Shown: positions 36,235 to 46,053 of the stretch, piece after piece | How positions within the stretch are numbered: position 1 is the stretch's first letter | Layout of the letters: each line of letters begins with the position of its first letter | Source: Flavilitoribacter sp020436695 | GTDB taxonomy: Bacteria > Bacteroidota > Bacteroidia > Chitinophagales > Saprospiraceae | Assembly (NCBI GenBank): GCA_041392665.1 | Contig: JAWKLQ010000026.1 | Location: 79,776 to 143,775 of the forward strand | Direction of reading: 5' to 3' | DNA: 64,000 nucleotides | The notes under the pieces: model-generated | The model's database searches: none | Told to the model about the DNA's origin: nothing | The model's input: the letters and a program-made list of their open reading frames with translations, nothing else | Made by a program: the position numbers and the translations under genes

Positions 36235-36486
36235 ATGGATCTAACAACATTATTAATCACGTTGGCGATTGGCGCCGTAGCCGGATGGATTGCCGGTACT
36301 CTAATGAGAGGAGGAGGATTTGGCCTGCTCTGGAATATCATTTTGGGTATTATCGGCAGTTTTGTCGGCAGCTGGCTTTTCGGAGTATTAGGTGTCAGCT
36401 CAGGTGGCGGTCTCCTGGGAGCTCTTATTACTTCAGTTGTGGGTGCCGTAGTTGTACTGTTCGTCGCCGGATTATTCCGGAGATAA
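36235..36486 (+). CDS. GlsB/YeaQ/YmgE family membrane protein
   Basis: An 83-residue, strongly hydrophobic protein with three membrane helices and the family's glycine motifs: AIGAVAGWIAGTLMRGGGFG, then LLWNIILGIIGSFVGSWLF, and a C-terminal helix ending VVVLFVAGLFRR. The family is called transglycosylase-associated or stress-response protein, but its biochemical role is not known. It is a lone plus-strand gene among minus-strand genes with its own promoter box. Confidence 0.93.
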   Translation: MDLTTLLITLAIGAVAGWIAGTLMRGGGFGLLWNIILGIIGSFVGSWLFGVLGVSSGGGLLGALITSVVGAVVVLFVAGLFRR

Positions 36487-36559
36487 GCGAAGGTTAGCGG
36501 CCCAAATTTCCGGCCTTTCAGACTCGGATGGGTACGGCAAAATGAACGGATGTGTACCC

Positions 36560-37825
36560 TCAATTGCCGGGGTGCACATTTTTTCGCAAATCTGCCAATT
36601 CCTTCTTTTGTTCCGCACTTAAACTTTGGTAGCGTCTTCTGACCTTCCAGTTGCGTAAACGTCCGGATATTTTCCAGACTACCCATGCCGTTACCGGCAA
36701 ACTGAGTAGATAAGGCCATTTCCAGCCCGCACCAAACAACCAGCCCACCAGTTTCATCTGTAGATAGTAAAATAAAGGTATGGTGATCAGCGCACCAAGT
36801 ATTTTAACCGTTGCGGTATAGCCTGGATAAAGATCCATTTTTCGGTCGATCCACACCGGTATCTGGGTGGGCAGATAGTTGTTGATCCAGCCGTAGACAT
36901 AAACCGGTAGCGCTAATACAGTCATCAGAGAAAGCCCACCGGCCTTCCCTTCCTTAGCTACCGCCTGATCTCTGATCTCGTATTTTTTAAGCAACTGACC
37001 GTAGGTATCGAGCTGTTCAAAGAATAGAGGATCACTAATCCGGCGCATCTCCTGGAGCAAGGCTATTTCCCGCCGGAAGCGCTCCTCTCCCGCGAGAGGG
37101 GAGTCATTCTGCCGGATGGATTCCAAAAGACGCAACCGCTGATCTTCCGTTTCATCTTTAGTATCGATCAGTAAAGTCCGCATTTCGTTTTCCAGATCGG
37201 CCGTAAGTGAACGGGTAGCCTGGATGGGATCTGCTTCGTAGGCTTCGGCATATTGTTGCGGGAATATAGGCTGGCCAACGTTGACGATCTGGCGACTGCC
37301 GCAAATACGGGGCCGGTAGTAGGTCAAGCCGACCGGTATGATGGCCATCCCCAGTTTGTAATCGTTTTTCTTTTCCGTACTAAGCGCAATACGAGCCGTG
37401 CCGGTCTTCAGTGGCCGCAGACGTCGCTCCATTTCGCTGGTGCCTTCCGGTGCAATATACAAAATGCCTCCACGGGTGAGATGCTCGTTTGCCCGGGCGA
37501 AGGAATCTTCATTGCTGACCTTTTTTTGCCCGTTGGTATCCTGTGGCCGCGTTACGGGGATACAGAAGAAGGTATTGAAAAACCAATTGCCGAAAGCGGA
37601 TTTAAAAAGTCCGGCATTAGCCAGAAAGAAAACGAGCTTTTGGGTTTTGGCAGCTACGGTCAGGGGGTCGAGCAGGGTGTTGGGGTGGTTGGACACCAGT
37701 ATGGCAGGATAGTCAAACCGCAACCGCTCTGCATGAATGTATTTCTTGGACGGATAAAATATCCGTAAAGCAAGCCGGACGATGACTTTGAGCAGTTGAT
37801 AAAGAGCGTACAACAGCGGATTCAA
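36560..37825 (-). CDS. PlsC-like 1-acylglycerol-phosphate acyltransferase
   Basis: A 421-residue protein with the acyltransferase motifs SNHPNTLLDPL (an H-x5-D variant of the usual H-x4-D) at ~50-60 and APEGTSEMERRLRPLKTG (~125-142), followed by VGLTYYRPRICGSRQIV. The N-terminus is hydrophobic and two or three membrane helices lie near residues 285-385. It should transfer an acyl chain to lysophosphatidate or a related lipid at the inner membrane; the long C-terminal half beyond the plsC core is typical of a Bacteroidota subgroup. It follows lpxK with 3 bases between the stop and its start, so the two are almost certainly co-transcribed. Confidence 0.88.
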   Translation of the reverse strand: MNPLLYALYQLLKVIVRLALRIFYPSKKYIHAERLRFDYPAILVSNHPNTLLDPLTVAAKTQKLVFFLANAGLFKSAFGNWFFNTFFCIPVTRPQDTNGQKKVSNEDSFARANEHLTRGGILYIAPEGTSEMERRLRPLKTGTARIALSTEKKNDYKLGMAIIPVGLTYYRPRICGSRQIVNVGQPIFPQQYAEAYEADPIQATRSLTADLENEMRTLLIDTKDETEDQRLRLLESIRQNDSPLAGEERFRREIALLQEMRRISDPLFFEQLDTYGQLLKKYEIRDQAVAKEGKAGGLSLMTVLALPVYVYGWINNYLPTQIPVWIDRKMDLYPGYTATVKILGALITIPLFYYLQMKLVGWLFGAGWKWPYLLSLPVTAWVVWKISGRLRNWKVRRRYQSLSAEQKKELADLRKNVHPGN

Positions 37826-37828
37826 TGG

Positions 37829-38896
37829 CTATACTTTAAAGTTGAGCAGGAAGTTTTTGATCTGTTCATCAAATTGAGCTCCCTGGTTGAAATGGAATTG
37901 GACCTGTACAGGTAATACAAAGATAGGTAATCGCTGCTCAACCAGGAACTGCCGGTGTGATTCCATACGCATGGCATCTTTCTCGGTGGTAATAATGATC
38001 TTCTTGGGGGAAGACAGCTGGTCAAAGGCTCGCTTGAGATCCCCCATATCCGATTTGGTAAAGTAGTGGTGATCTTCGAATTCGAGTGACCGGATCGTGC
38101 CTGCCTGACCGGATAGATAGTCCGTAAGGTACTCTGTGCGGGCAATAGCGCTGATCAGCAGCACATCCCAGTCCTGTTCCAGACGGGCCCGGTAACGACC
38201 GTCAAAAATATAGTATGGACGAAAATAGCGGTAGTACGAAAAATAGAGCTGCTGGTGTGGAAGCGGATTGATCTCTTCTATAAAGGCGTCCCGCTGAGCC
38301 TCGCTCAATTCAGGAGGACATTTGGACACCACAATGATATCGGCACGCTCGTAGCCGGAACGCCATTCCCGCAGGCGACCGGAAGGCAGCAGATAATCCC
38401 GGGTAAATGGATGATTGAATTCGGTGAGCAGGATATTCAGCCCCGGTTGTACCGAGCGGTGCTGGAAGGCATCATCGAGCAGGATCAGTTGCGTTTCGGG
38501 TTTCAATGAAACGATCTGTGGAATACCGAAAGACCGGCTTTCGGAAACCGTCACCATTATGTCCGGGAATTTTCGTTTGAATTGCAGCGGTTCGTCACCT
38601 ACTTCTTCCACCGTCATCCGCGGTTGTACTTCCAGGTATCCACGGGTTTTTCGGCGGTAGCCCCGGCTGAGGGTAGCAATATTGATATAGTCGCGAAGTA
38701 ATAAAATAATGTACTCGATATGGGGCGTTTTGCCGGCGCCTCCTACCGAGAGATTGCCCACCGAAATAACCGGCAGATTGAACTCTACAGATTTGAGCAG
38801 GCCTTTACGGTAGAAAAAGTCCCGCAGACTCATGATCAGGCCATAGAGCAGCGAGAACGGTGCCAGTAATACTTTTACCAATTTGCTTTGAACCAT
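37829..38896 (-). CDS. lpxK: tetraacyldisaccharide 4'-kinase
   Basis: A 355-residue protein from the Met at 38896; the longer frame to 38932 adds residues that look non-coding. An N-terminal membrane anchor (VLLAPFSLLYGLIMSL) leads to the Walker A-like VGNLSVGGAGKTPH (46-59), then ATLSRGYRRKTRGY and LILLDDAFQHRSV, which are standard for LpxK. It phosphorylates the 4' position of the lipid A disaccharide precursor at the inner membrane. It is directly followed by the PlsC-like gene and diverges from the DUF5916 gene. The short 38897-39154 gap has no clear -7 box on either strand. Confidence 0.94.
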   Translation of the reverse strand: MVQSKLVKVLLAPFSLLYGLIMSLRDFFYRKGLLKSVEFNLPVISVGNLSVGGAGKTPHIEYIILLLRDYINIATLSRGYRRKTRGYLEVQPRMTVEEVGDEPLQFKRKFPDIMVTVSESRSFGIPQIVSLKPETQLILLDDAFQHRSVQPGLNILLTEFNHPFTRDYLLPSGRLREWRSGYERADIIVVSKCPPELSEAQRDAFIEEINPLPHQQLYFSYYRYFRPYYIFDGRYRARLEQDWDVLLISAIARTEYLTDYLSGQAGTIRSLEFEDHHYFTKSDMGDLKRAFDQLSSPKKIIITTEKDAMRMESHRQFLVEQRLPIFVLPVQVQFHFNQGAQFDEQIKNFLLNFKV

Positions 38897-39154
38897 GTAT
38901 AATATACAGTTAGACCGGCCAATTCGTTGCATTGACCGAAAACGGAGCGAATGCAGATCAGCCGAAAATTACAAAATTCCACCTGTGCCGGATAGATTTT
39001 GCAATTTTTCTGATTGCGGTAGACCGTACCTTTATTATCTTGCAATCTCCTGACCAAGCGTGCGATCGTTTCTATGACACGACCCAAAATACTAATACCG
39101 GAAGCTTGAATTTGTTACTTATTTCCCTATTTCATTATTAGCTTCAATTTGCTC

Positions 39155-41365
39155 ATGAATCGCTATTGGTTATTACTCTTGCTGGTATGTTGCTTTCCTT
39201 TCGTAAAAACTGCCTTCGCGAACGAAGATCGGCCGATACCCCATATGTTTGTCGGCCGAACCGATCAACCGCTCGTTATTGATGGGGATCTGAATGAAGA
39301 GGTCTGGATGAAAAGCCAGCCTGCAAAAGATTTCTGGTCGAACTTCCCTACGGATACGGCTCTGGCGCCGGTGCAAACGGAGATCTACATGGTCTTCGAT
39401 GATCAGTATCTCTACATTGGTGCAAAATGTTATTCCGTTGGCCGAGATTACGTGATCCCTTCCCTGCGGCGGGACTACCGTGCCGGGGGAAATGACAACA
39501 TTACATTTCTGTTTGATCCGTTCAGCGACCGGACCAATGCCTTTGTGTTCGGGATGAATCCGTACGGCGTCCGGCGGGAAGCCCTGATCTCCAACGGGGG
39601 ACGTGTGCGCGAGGATTTTGACGAATCCTGGGATAATAAATGGAAGGGCATGGCCAAGATCCACGATGGCTATTGGGTATGTGAACTGGCCATCCCGTTC
39701 AGCACGCTGCGCTTCAAGGAAAATGTGAAAGAATGGAAATTCAACAGCTACCGCATGGACACCCAGTCCAATACCCGTTCCAGTTGGCATCACATTCCGC
39801 AAAATCAGCTCATTATGAGCCTGGCTTACATGGGGGTGATGGAATGGGAAGAAGCGCCTAAAAAAAGCAGCAGCAGCATAGCAGTCATTCCCTATATTTC
39901 CGGAGGGGTCAGCAAAAATTACGAAGAGCGCCTTCCATCGGATGGCGATTTTTCAATTGGTGGAGATGCCAAGATCGGTTTGACACCCAGTATGAACCTG
40001 GACCTGACCGTCAATCCTGATTTTTCCCAGGTAGAAGTGGACCAGCAGGTACTTAATCTGGAGCGATTTGAGGTGTTTTTCCCCGAAAGGCGGCAGTTTT
40101 TTCTGGAAAATGCCGACCTGTTCGGCAGTTTCGGAGAGGAGCGGATCAATCCTTTTTTCTCCCGTCGGATCGGTTCGGCCAAGGTGCTGGATGAGGAAGG
40201 CGAGGAGATCAGTATTCAGAACCCGATTATCTATGGTGCTCGTTTGAGCGGAAAATTAGACAGGAACTGGCGGGCCGGTCTGCTGAATATGCAAACAGCC
40301 AAGGATGAAGAATACGATCTGCCCAGCTACAATTACACGGTGGCTGCGGTGCAGCGAAAGCTTTTCAGCCGATCAAATATTGGAATGATCTTCGTGAATA
40401 AACAGACGATGAGCGAATCAGATAATGAAGAATTTTTCCATCCTTATAATCGTGTGATCGGCCTGGATTATAACCTGGCTTCCAGCGATAATAAATGGGT
40501 AGGAAAATCTTATGTGCACCGTTCCTTCAGCCCCGGTGATAACGATAAGGCCTTTGCTCACGGATTTACTATGGAGCACCGGCAGCGAAAATACAGCTTC
40601 ATCTGGGCACATCAATATGTCGGCGACGACTACAATGCAGAAGTAGGATTTATACGCCGGACCAATTATTTTCAGGTGCTGCCGGAAGCACAAATGTACT
40701 TTTATCCCCGTAGCGGCCCTTTCAACACCCACGGTCCGGGTATGGAGATGGAAATGCTCTGGACGCCCAATTATGGGCATACAGATCATAAGATCGGCCT
40801 ATATTGGGATGCGAAATTGCGAAATACCGGCGATCTCCGGCTTACGCTACGTAATGAATACACTTATCTCCTGGAAGACTTCGATCCTTCCCGGACAGAC
40901 GCTGAACCACTATCCGCCCTTACCGGATACAATTATTCCAGCGTGAATCTGATGTACAAATCGGATGCCCGCAAGAAGCTGGCCTGGGACGGTGAATTTA
41001 CGGTGGGCGAATTTTTTAACGGTCGCCGTTATCAGGTGGAAGGCGCGCTGACGTATCGTTATCAACCTTACGGATTCATCAAGTTTGACATCAGCTACAG
41101 CCGACTGAACCTGCCGACTGTTCAGACGGATCTGCTGCTGATCGGTCCCCGGATCGACCTGACCTTTACTAAAAATATATTCCTGACTACCTTCTTGCAA
41201 TACAACAGCCAGGTGGATAATTTCAATATTAATACGCGCTTCCAGTGGCGCTTTGCTCCGGTTTCCGACTTTTTCCTGGTGTATACGGACAATTATGTGG
41301 CCAATAACTTTACGATCAAGAACCGGGCCCTGGTAGCCAAGTGGACGTATTGGTTGAATATATAA
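39155..41365 (+). CDS. secreted DUF5916 protein with CBM9-like domain
   Basis: A 736-residue protein from the ATG at 39155 (a TTG lies two codons upstream). Signal peptide MNRYWLLLLLVCCFPFVKTA then FANE. Residues ~25-215 form a CBM9-like sugar-binding domain (PLVIDGDLNEEVWMKSQPAK, then FLFDPFSDRTNAFVFGMNPY). The rest is DUF5916, with NPDFSQVEVDQQVLNLERFE and FPERRQFFLENADLF, ending in alternating beta-strands that look like an outer-membrane barrel. It probably sits in the outer membrane. Substrate and role are unknown for the family. Confidence 0.9.
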   Translation: MNRYWLLLLLVCCFPFVKTAFANEDRPIPHMFVGRTDQPLVIDGDLNEEVWMKSQPAKDFWSNFPTDTALAPVQTEIYMVFDDQYLYIGAKCYSVGRDYVIPSLRRDYRAGGNDNITFLFDPFSDRTNAFVFGMNPYGVRREALISNGGRVREDFDESWDNKWKGMAKIHDGYWVCELAIPFSTLRFKENVKEWKFNSYRMDTQSNTRSSWHHIPQNQLIMSLAYMGVMEWEEAPKKSSSSIAVIPYISGGVSKNYEERLPSDGDFSIGGDAKIGLTPSMNLDLTVNPDFSQVEVDQQVLNLERFEVFFPERRQFFLENADLFGSFGEERINPFFSRRIGSAKVLDEEGEEISIQNPIIYGARLSGKLDRNWRAGLLNMQTAKDEEYDLPSYNYTVAAVQRKLFSRSNIGMIFVNKQTMSESDNEEFFHPYNRVIGLDYNLASSDNKWVGKSYVHRSFSPGDNDKAFAHGFTMEHRQRKYSFIWAHQYVGDDYNAEVGFIRRTNYFQVLPEAQMYFYPRSGPFNTHGPGMEMEMLWTPNYGHTDHKIGLYWDAKLRNTGDLRLTLRNEYTYLLEDFDPSRTDAEPLSALTGYNYSSVNLMYKSDARKKLAWDGEFTVGEFFNGRRYQVEGALTYRYQPYGFIKFDISYSRLNLPTVQTDLLLIGPRIDLTFTKNIFLTTFLQYNSQVDNFNINTRFQWRFAPVSDFFLVYTDNYVANNFTIKNRALVAKWTYWLNI

Positions 41366-41429
41366 TGCTTTGCCAAAACAATGGCATAAACAAAGGTCCG
41401 CGAAAACATGCTCAATAGACGATTCGATG

Positions 41430-41478
41430 TTTCATTGATTCATTGTTGCATTGAGATGACAGCAATGGATCAATGAAA
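41430..41478. repeat. gene-end hairpin after the DUF5916 gene
   Basis: TTTCATTGATTCATTG (41430-41445) pairs with 41463-41478 with one mismatch across a 17-base loop. It lies 65 bases past the stop and has no T-tract. The remaining gap to 41588 is the fbp leader. Confidence 0.55.
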
Positions 41479-41588
41479 CCATGTAGCCTCGAATTGTCCG
41501 TTGACAAAAACTATTATGTTATTCAATTTTGTTGATAGCGAAATAGTAGAGTACCCGTAATTCCTATACTAACCAAATATCTATTCCT

Positions 41589-42596
41589 ATGTCCAGGCAA
41601 AACCTCAAAAGATTCACACAACCCGTCGGCGTTACCCTTGATCGCTTTATCGAGAAAGATCGCAGCCGTTACCCTTACGCTACCGGGGAGTTATCCCAGT
41701 TACTCCGGGATATCGCTTTGGCGGCCAAGATCCTCAATCGGGATATCAATCACTCCGGCCTGATCGGCATTGAAGGGGTACTGGATTCGGAAAACATCCA
41801 GGGAGAATCCCAGAAAATGCTGGACGTGATTGCGGATATTCGCTTCAGCCGGGCTCTGCGTATCGGCGGGGAGACCTGTTGTATCGTTTCCGAAGAACGG
41901 GATGAGGTGATCTATACCGGAAATGATGACGCAAAATATGTAGTGACCATCGATCCGATCGACGGCTCTTCCAATGTTAATGTGAATATCTCTACGGGTA
42001 CGGTCTTTTCCATTTTTCGCCGCAAAAGCCCGACAGGAACTACCCCGCAACAGGAAGACATCCTTCAGACCGGGCGGCACCAGATCGTGGGCGGCTATAT
42101 ATTGTATGGATCATCCACCATGTTGGTATATACTACCGGTTATGGAGTAAATGGATTTACTTATGAACCCTCACTGGGAGAATTCTACCTTTCACATCCG
42201 CAAATGCAGATCCCCGAGAACGGGAAGATCTATTCCGTAAACGAAGGCAATTTTTACGATTTTGATCAGGGCATTCGAGACTATCTTGACTATTGTAAAC
42301 AACAGCGTCTTTCGGCCCGGTATGTCGGTTCCATGATCGCCGATTTTCATCGCAATCTGTTGCAGGGAGGGATCTATCTGTATCCGGCCACTCAGCAACA
42401 GCCCCAGGGGAAATTGCGGTTGATGTACGAATGCCTGCCGCTGGCTTATATTGCCGAACAGGCCGGAGGACTGGCCACTAACGGAACGATTGATATATTG
42501 GATATTCAACCGGAATCGAGGCACCAACGTTCACCGATGATCGTAGGGTCGAAAAAAATGGTGGAGAAAGCGCTGGAGATCATCAATGAGAAGTAG
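41589..42596 (+). CDS. fbp: fructose-1,6-bisphosphatase class 1
   Basis: A 335-residue FBPase with EERDEV and the metal- and phosphate-binding DPIDGSSNVNVNISTGTVFS, followed by GYVLYGSS-like wording (GGYILYGSSTML), YVGSMIADFHRNLLQGGIYL and LRLMYECLPLAYIAEQAGG. It hydrolyses fructose-1,6-bisphosphate to fructose-6-phosphate in gluconeogenesis. The N-terminus (TQPVGVTLDRFI) is normal for class I. A frameshifted VOC gene starts directly at the base after its stop codon. Confidence 0.96.
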   Translation: MSRQNLKRFTQPVGVTLDRFIEKDRSRYPYATGELSQLLRDIALAAKILNRDINHSGLIGIEGVLDSENIQGESQKMLDVIADIRFSRALRIGGETCCIVSEERDEVIYTGNDDAKYVVTIDPIDGSSNVNVNISTGTVFSIFRRKSPTGTTPQQEDILQTGRHQIVGGYILYGSSTMLVYTTGYGVNGFTYEPSLGEFYLSHPQMQIPENGKIYSVNEGNFYDFDQGIRDYLDYCKQQRLSARYVGSMIADFHRNLLQGGIYLYPATQQQPQGKLRLMYECLPLAYIAEQAGGLATNGTIDILDIQPESRHQRSPMIVGSKKMVEKALEIINEK

Positions 42597-42948
42597 ATGT
42601 TAAACCTCCTGGTCATTAGAAGTCCGGCACCGGAATCGGCAGTACGTTTTTATGAAAAACTGGGCCTATCCTTCGAGTATCATCGTCACGGCGGCCCCTT
42701 ACATTATTCCGCCGTCATGAATGGAGTCGTATTTGAAATATACCCTTTGTTGAAAGGACAGCTTCACCCCGGACACCTCACTTAGACTCGGATTTAAGGT
42801 CGGAGATCTGGATAAACTGATCAATGAATTGGACGCCGAAAATATCATTCTTGATCAGCAACCAGATCATATGGAATGGGGCTATACCGCAGTTGTGATC
42901 GATCCGGACGGCCGGAAAATAGAGCTCACTCAAAAAGACGAAATTTGA
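42597..42948 (+). pseudogene. frameshifted VOC/glyoxalase-fold gene
   Basis: The ATG follows the fbp stop with no gap. The first frame reads a VOC domain start (MLNLLVIRSPAPESAVRFYE, then KLGLSFEYHRHGGP) and ends at a stop at 42783. A second frame, one base over, continues the same fold from about 42772: DTSLRLGFKVGDLDKLINEL to ending VIDPDGRKIELTQKDEI at 42948. Removing one base in the CCCCGG run at 42767-42772 restores a ~116-residue protein. The downstream half keeps a good protein sequence, so this is either a recent frameshift or a sequencing error. VOC members include glyoxalases, dioxygenases and resistance proteins. Confidence 0.85.
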
Positions 42949-43062
42949 TCCCGGCAGAACTTTTCTTTTCCTAATAATGTATGCTTATAACATCTTTTAA
43001 CTTCACTTTGAGGCAAAAAGATGAAATTATCAGCCTTTCCCAAAGGAAAAATAACCGTCACC

Positions 43063-44538
43063 ATGCACCAAAACCATCCATCCGACATTCTATCCTCCAC
43101 CAAAGACGAAAGCCTGGACCCGCAAAACTGGGAAGACACCCGGGCGCTGATGCACCAAATGGTGGATGATGCCGTAAATTATCTGTCGTCCATACGCGAG
43201 CGCCCGGTCTGGGAGGAAATGCCGGAATCTGTTCTGACCGGGTTTAAAAGCCCGCTGCCCCAGGAACCCACTGCCGCCGATGAAGTATACAAAGAATTTC
43301 AGGAAAACATACTTCCCTATCCGATGGGCACTATTCACCCACGTTTCTGGGCCTGGTATATGGGGGCCGGAACTATCTCCGGCGTTATGGGCGATTTCTG
43401 GGCTTCGGTATTGAACCCCAATCTGGGGGGCGGCAATCACGCTGCCCATAAAGTAGAAGAACAGGTGATCGACTGGATGAAGAGCATTATGGGCTTTCCA
43501 ACGTCGGCAAGCGGTCTGCTGGTGAGCGGTGGTTCCATGGCCAATTTCGTGGGCCTGACTGTAGCCCGAAATGCCAAAGCCGGATACGACATCCGCAAAG
43601 AGGGACTTCATGCCGACCGGCGCATGTGTGTCTACGCCTCGGTAGAGGTGCACAGTTGCAACCAAAAAGCCCTGGAAATACTGGGCCTCGGTAATGCCAG
43701 TCTGAGGAAGATACCCGTTAACCCGGACTATACCATTGATCTGGAAAAATTGCAGACCCGGATCGCAGAGGATCGCGCTGCCGGCTTGCAGCCTTTCTGT
43801 ATCATCGGTTCTTCGGGTACGGTCAACACCGGAGCAGTTGACGATCTGGATGCGCTGGCGGAGATCTGCCGACGCGAAGATCTGTGGTTCCATATCGACG
43901 GCGCGATCGGTGCGATCGGGATGCTGGCCGACAATGTTCGTCCGCAAATTCAGAGTTTATCCAAAGCGGACTCTCTGGCCATCGATCTGCACAAATGGAT
44001 GCATATGCCTTTCGAAGCGGCCTGTGTGCTGGTTAAAGACGGCCAAAGACATAAAGACACTTTTGCCCTGATCCCCGAATATCTGGCTAAAAACACCCGC
44101 GGTGTCGCTTCCGGCAGCAATTGGTTCAGTGAATATGGCTTACAGCTCTCCCGCCGCTTCCGCGCGCTGAAGATCTGGATGTCACTTAAGGAACACGGCG
44201 CCAAGAAGTTCGGTCGCATGATCGCAAAAAATGTCGAACAGGCCCATTATCTGGGCGCATTGATCGATAAAGAACCGGACCTGGAACTAATTGCACCTAT
44301 CGGACTGGATATTGTCTGTTTCCGCTATAATCCGGGCGATCTTAGCCTGGAAAGACTGAATGCCATCAATAAGGAGATTAAATTGCAAATGGAAGAGCAG
44401 GGCATTGCCGCACCCGGATACACCACTCTCGGTGATCGATACTGCATCCGGATAGCTATTTCCAACCATCGCAGCCGGGATGAAGATTTTGATCTGTTGG
44501 TAGAAAAAGTATTGGAATTCGGTAAGGAGCTGTTGTAA
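43063..44538 (+). CDS. PLP-dependent group II amino-acid decarboxylase
   Basis: A 491-residue enzyme from the ATG at 43063; an in-frame ATG at 43021 would add 14 residues of less typical sequence. Family landmarks: RPVWEEMPESV, HPRFWAWYMGAGTISGVMGD, LVSGGSMANFVGLTVARN, IGSSGTVNTGAVDDL, WFHIDGAIGA with the PLP-ring aspartate, and LHKWMHMPFEAACVLVK with the Schiff-base lysine. It is close to the aromatic-L-amino-acid and glutamate decarboxylase group and should remove CO2 from an amino acid. The substrate is undetermined. It is followed by a very strong hairpin. Confidence 0.92.
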   Translation: MHQNHPSDILSSTKDESLDPQNWEDTRALMHQMVDDAVNYLSSIRERPVWEEMPESVLTGFKSPLPQEPTAADEVYKEFQENILPYPMGTIHPRFWAWYMGAGTISGVMGDFWASVLNPNLGGGNHAAHKVEEQVIDWMKSIMGFPTSASGLLVSGGSMANFVGLTVARNAKAGYDIRKEGLHADRRMCVYASVEVHSCNQKALEILGLGNASLRKIPVNPDYTIDLEKLQTRIAEDRAAGLQPFCIIGSSGTVNTGAVDDLDALAEICRREDLWFHIDGAIGAIGMLADNVRPQIQSLSKADSLAIDLHKWMHMPFEAACVLVKDGQRHKDTFALIPEYLAKNTRGVASGSNWFSEYGLQLSRRFRALKIWMSLKEHGAKKFGRMIAKNVEQAHYLGALIDKEPDLELIAPIGLDIVCFRYNPGDLSLERLNAINKEIKLQMEEQGIAAPGYTTLGDRYCIRIAISNHRSRDEDFDLLVEKVLEFGKELL

Positions 44539-44579
44539 GAGCGTACTTCAGTGGAAAGCCCTTATATTTTTTATGCTAT

Positions 44580-44624
44580 ATACTTTTTCGCGCGGCGTCG
44601 CAGTGACGCCGCGCGAAAAAGTAT
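44580..44624. terminator. perfect 20-bp hairpin between convergent genes
   Basis: ATACTTTTTCGCGCGGCGTC (44580-44599) and its exact complement (44605-44624) flank a 5-base loop GCAGT. The stem carries A-runs and T-runs at its base, so it can end transcription from both directions: the decarboxylase on plus and purA on minus. Confidence 0.8.
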
Positions 44625-44690
44625 TAATAATTTTCAATCAAACCTGCACACTGTGCTCAAACCGAAACGTCCGTCAGCACAGCGTCCGTC

Positions 44691-45977
44691 CTAGACTTCT
44701 TCCGCTACACCGCGCAGGATCAGCTTTTTCCGTTCGGGCCCCGTGGAAACCATTGTAACCGGCACATTCAAACGATCTTCCAGCATTTCCAGATACCATT
44801 TGGCCTCGGCCGGCAGGTTATCGAATTCCTCAATGCCATCCAGTGATTGCTTCCAGCCCGGATAAGACTCCAGTACCGGCTGAATGTCGTTCTCACAAAT
44901 GTCATATGGAAGCTGATTGGTGGTCTCTTCTCCGATTTGGTAGGCGGTAGCCACTTCGATCTGATCGAAAATATTCAACACGTCGATCTTGGTAACGGCC
45001 AGTTGGGTAACGCCGTTGAGCATGATGGTGTATTGCAATTGCGGCAGGTCGATCCACCCACAGCGGCGTGGTCTGCCGGTAGTAGCACCAAATTCGGCGC
45101 CTTCCTTGCGGAGCAATTCACCGGTTTCGTCGTGCAGTTCGGTCGGGAAAGGACCGGAACCGACCCGTGTGCAGTACGCTTTGGTAATGCCGATCACTTC
45201 GCCGATCTGTTGGGGCGCAATACCCAGACCGGTACATACGCCGGCGGTGATGGTATTGGAAGAAGTCACAAAGGGATAAGTGCCGAAATCGATGTCCAGC
45301 ATAGAACCCTGAGCACCTTCCGCCAGTACGGCATGACCTTGTTCCAGTGCGTTATTAATATAGTATTCGCCGTCTACGAGGCGCAAATTGCGTAGTATTT
45401 CAATACAATCGAACCATTTCTTTTCCTCTCCCTTGAGATCGAAATCGACTTCCGGATAGATCTTCAGCAGGGTGAGGTGTTTTTCTTTTAGAGATTCGTA
45501 GCGTTTTATAAAATCGCTGCGCAGAATGTCACCCACACGCAGGCCGTTACGCCCGGTTTTATCCATGTAGGTGGGGCCGATACCCTTTAGGGTAGAGCCG
45601 ATCTTTGCCTGTCCTTTCGCATTTTCTGATGCGGCATCCAGCAGGCGATGCGTGGGCAGAATGAGGTGGGCTTTCCGGGCCACCAGCAGGCGATTGTGAT
45701 AGGAAACATTGGCAGCATCCAGTTCGCTCAGTTCGCGCGCCAGAGTAATAGGGTCGATCACTACTCCATTACCGATCACATTGATAAGATTGGGGCGAAA
45801 AATACCGGAGGGAACGGTATGCAGTACAAATTTTTTGCCGTCGAACTTCAGGGTATGCCCGGCATTAGGACCGCCCTGAAAACGGGCAACGATATCGTAT
45901 TTGGTCGCCAGATAGTCGACGATCTTACCTTTTCCTTCATCACCCCATTGCAAACCGAGGATTACATCAACTGCCAT
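44691..45977 (-). CDS. purA: adenylosuccinate synthase
   Basis: A 428-residue PurA from the ATG at 45977 (MAVDVILGLQWGDEGKGKIV); the longer frame to 46016 adds a hydrophobic prefix that is not part of the family. GTP site GDEGKGK (12-18), then QGGPNAGHTLKFDGKKFVLH, GIGPTYMDK, LAEGAQGSMLDIDFGTYPFV and GRPRRCGWIDL. It makes adenylosuccinate from IMP and aspartate, the first committed step to AMP, and in other bacteria is inhibited by ppGpp. It lies downstream of relA/spoT, fur and the STAS gene on the same strand, with a hairpin element 77 bases before its start. Confidence 0.96.
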   Translation of the reverse strand: MAVDVILGLQWGDEGKGKIVDYLATKYDIVARFQGGPNAGHTLKFDGKKFVLHTVPSGIFRPNLINVIGNGVVIDPITLARELSELDAANVSYHNRLLVARKAHLILPTHRLLDAASENAKGQAKIGSTLKGIGPTYMDKTGRNGLRVGDILRSDFIKRYESLKEKHLTLLKIYPEVDFDLKGEEKKWFDCIEILRNLRLVDGEYYINNALEQGHAVLAEGAQGSMLDIDFGTYPFVTSSNTITAGVCTGLGIAPQQIGEVIGITKAYCTRVGSGPFPTELHDETGELLRKEGAEFGATTGRPRRCGWIDLPQLQYTIMLNGVTQLAVTKIDVLNIFDQIEVATAYQIGEETTNQLPYDICENDIQPVLESYPGWKQSLDGIEEFDNLPAEAKWYLEMLEDRLNVPVTMVSTGPERKKLILRGVAEEV

Positions 45978-46053
45978 ATGATTTATGATTTCTATAAAAA
46001 TAATTAAACCTAACAAATTACCAAGCCGGTACTGTTAGGTTTTACTTGTAAGG

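Noticed and set aside
44573..44758. Plus-strand ORF running through the 20-bp hairpin
   Set aside because: It crosses a terminator and the purA end; composition not protein-like.
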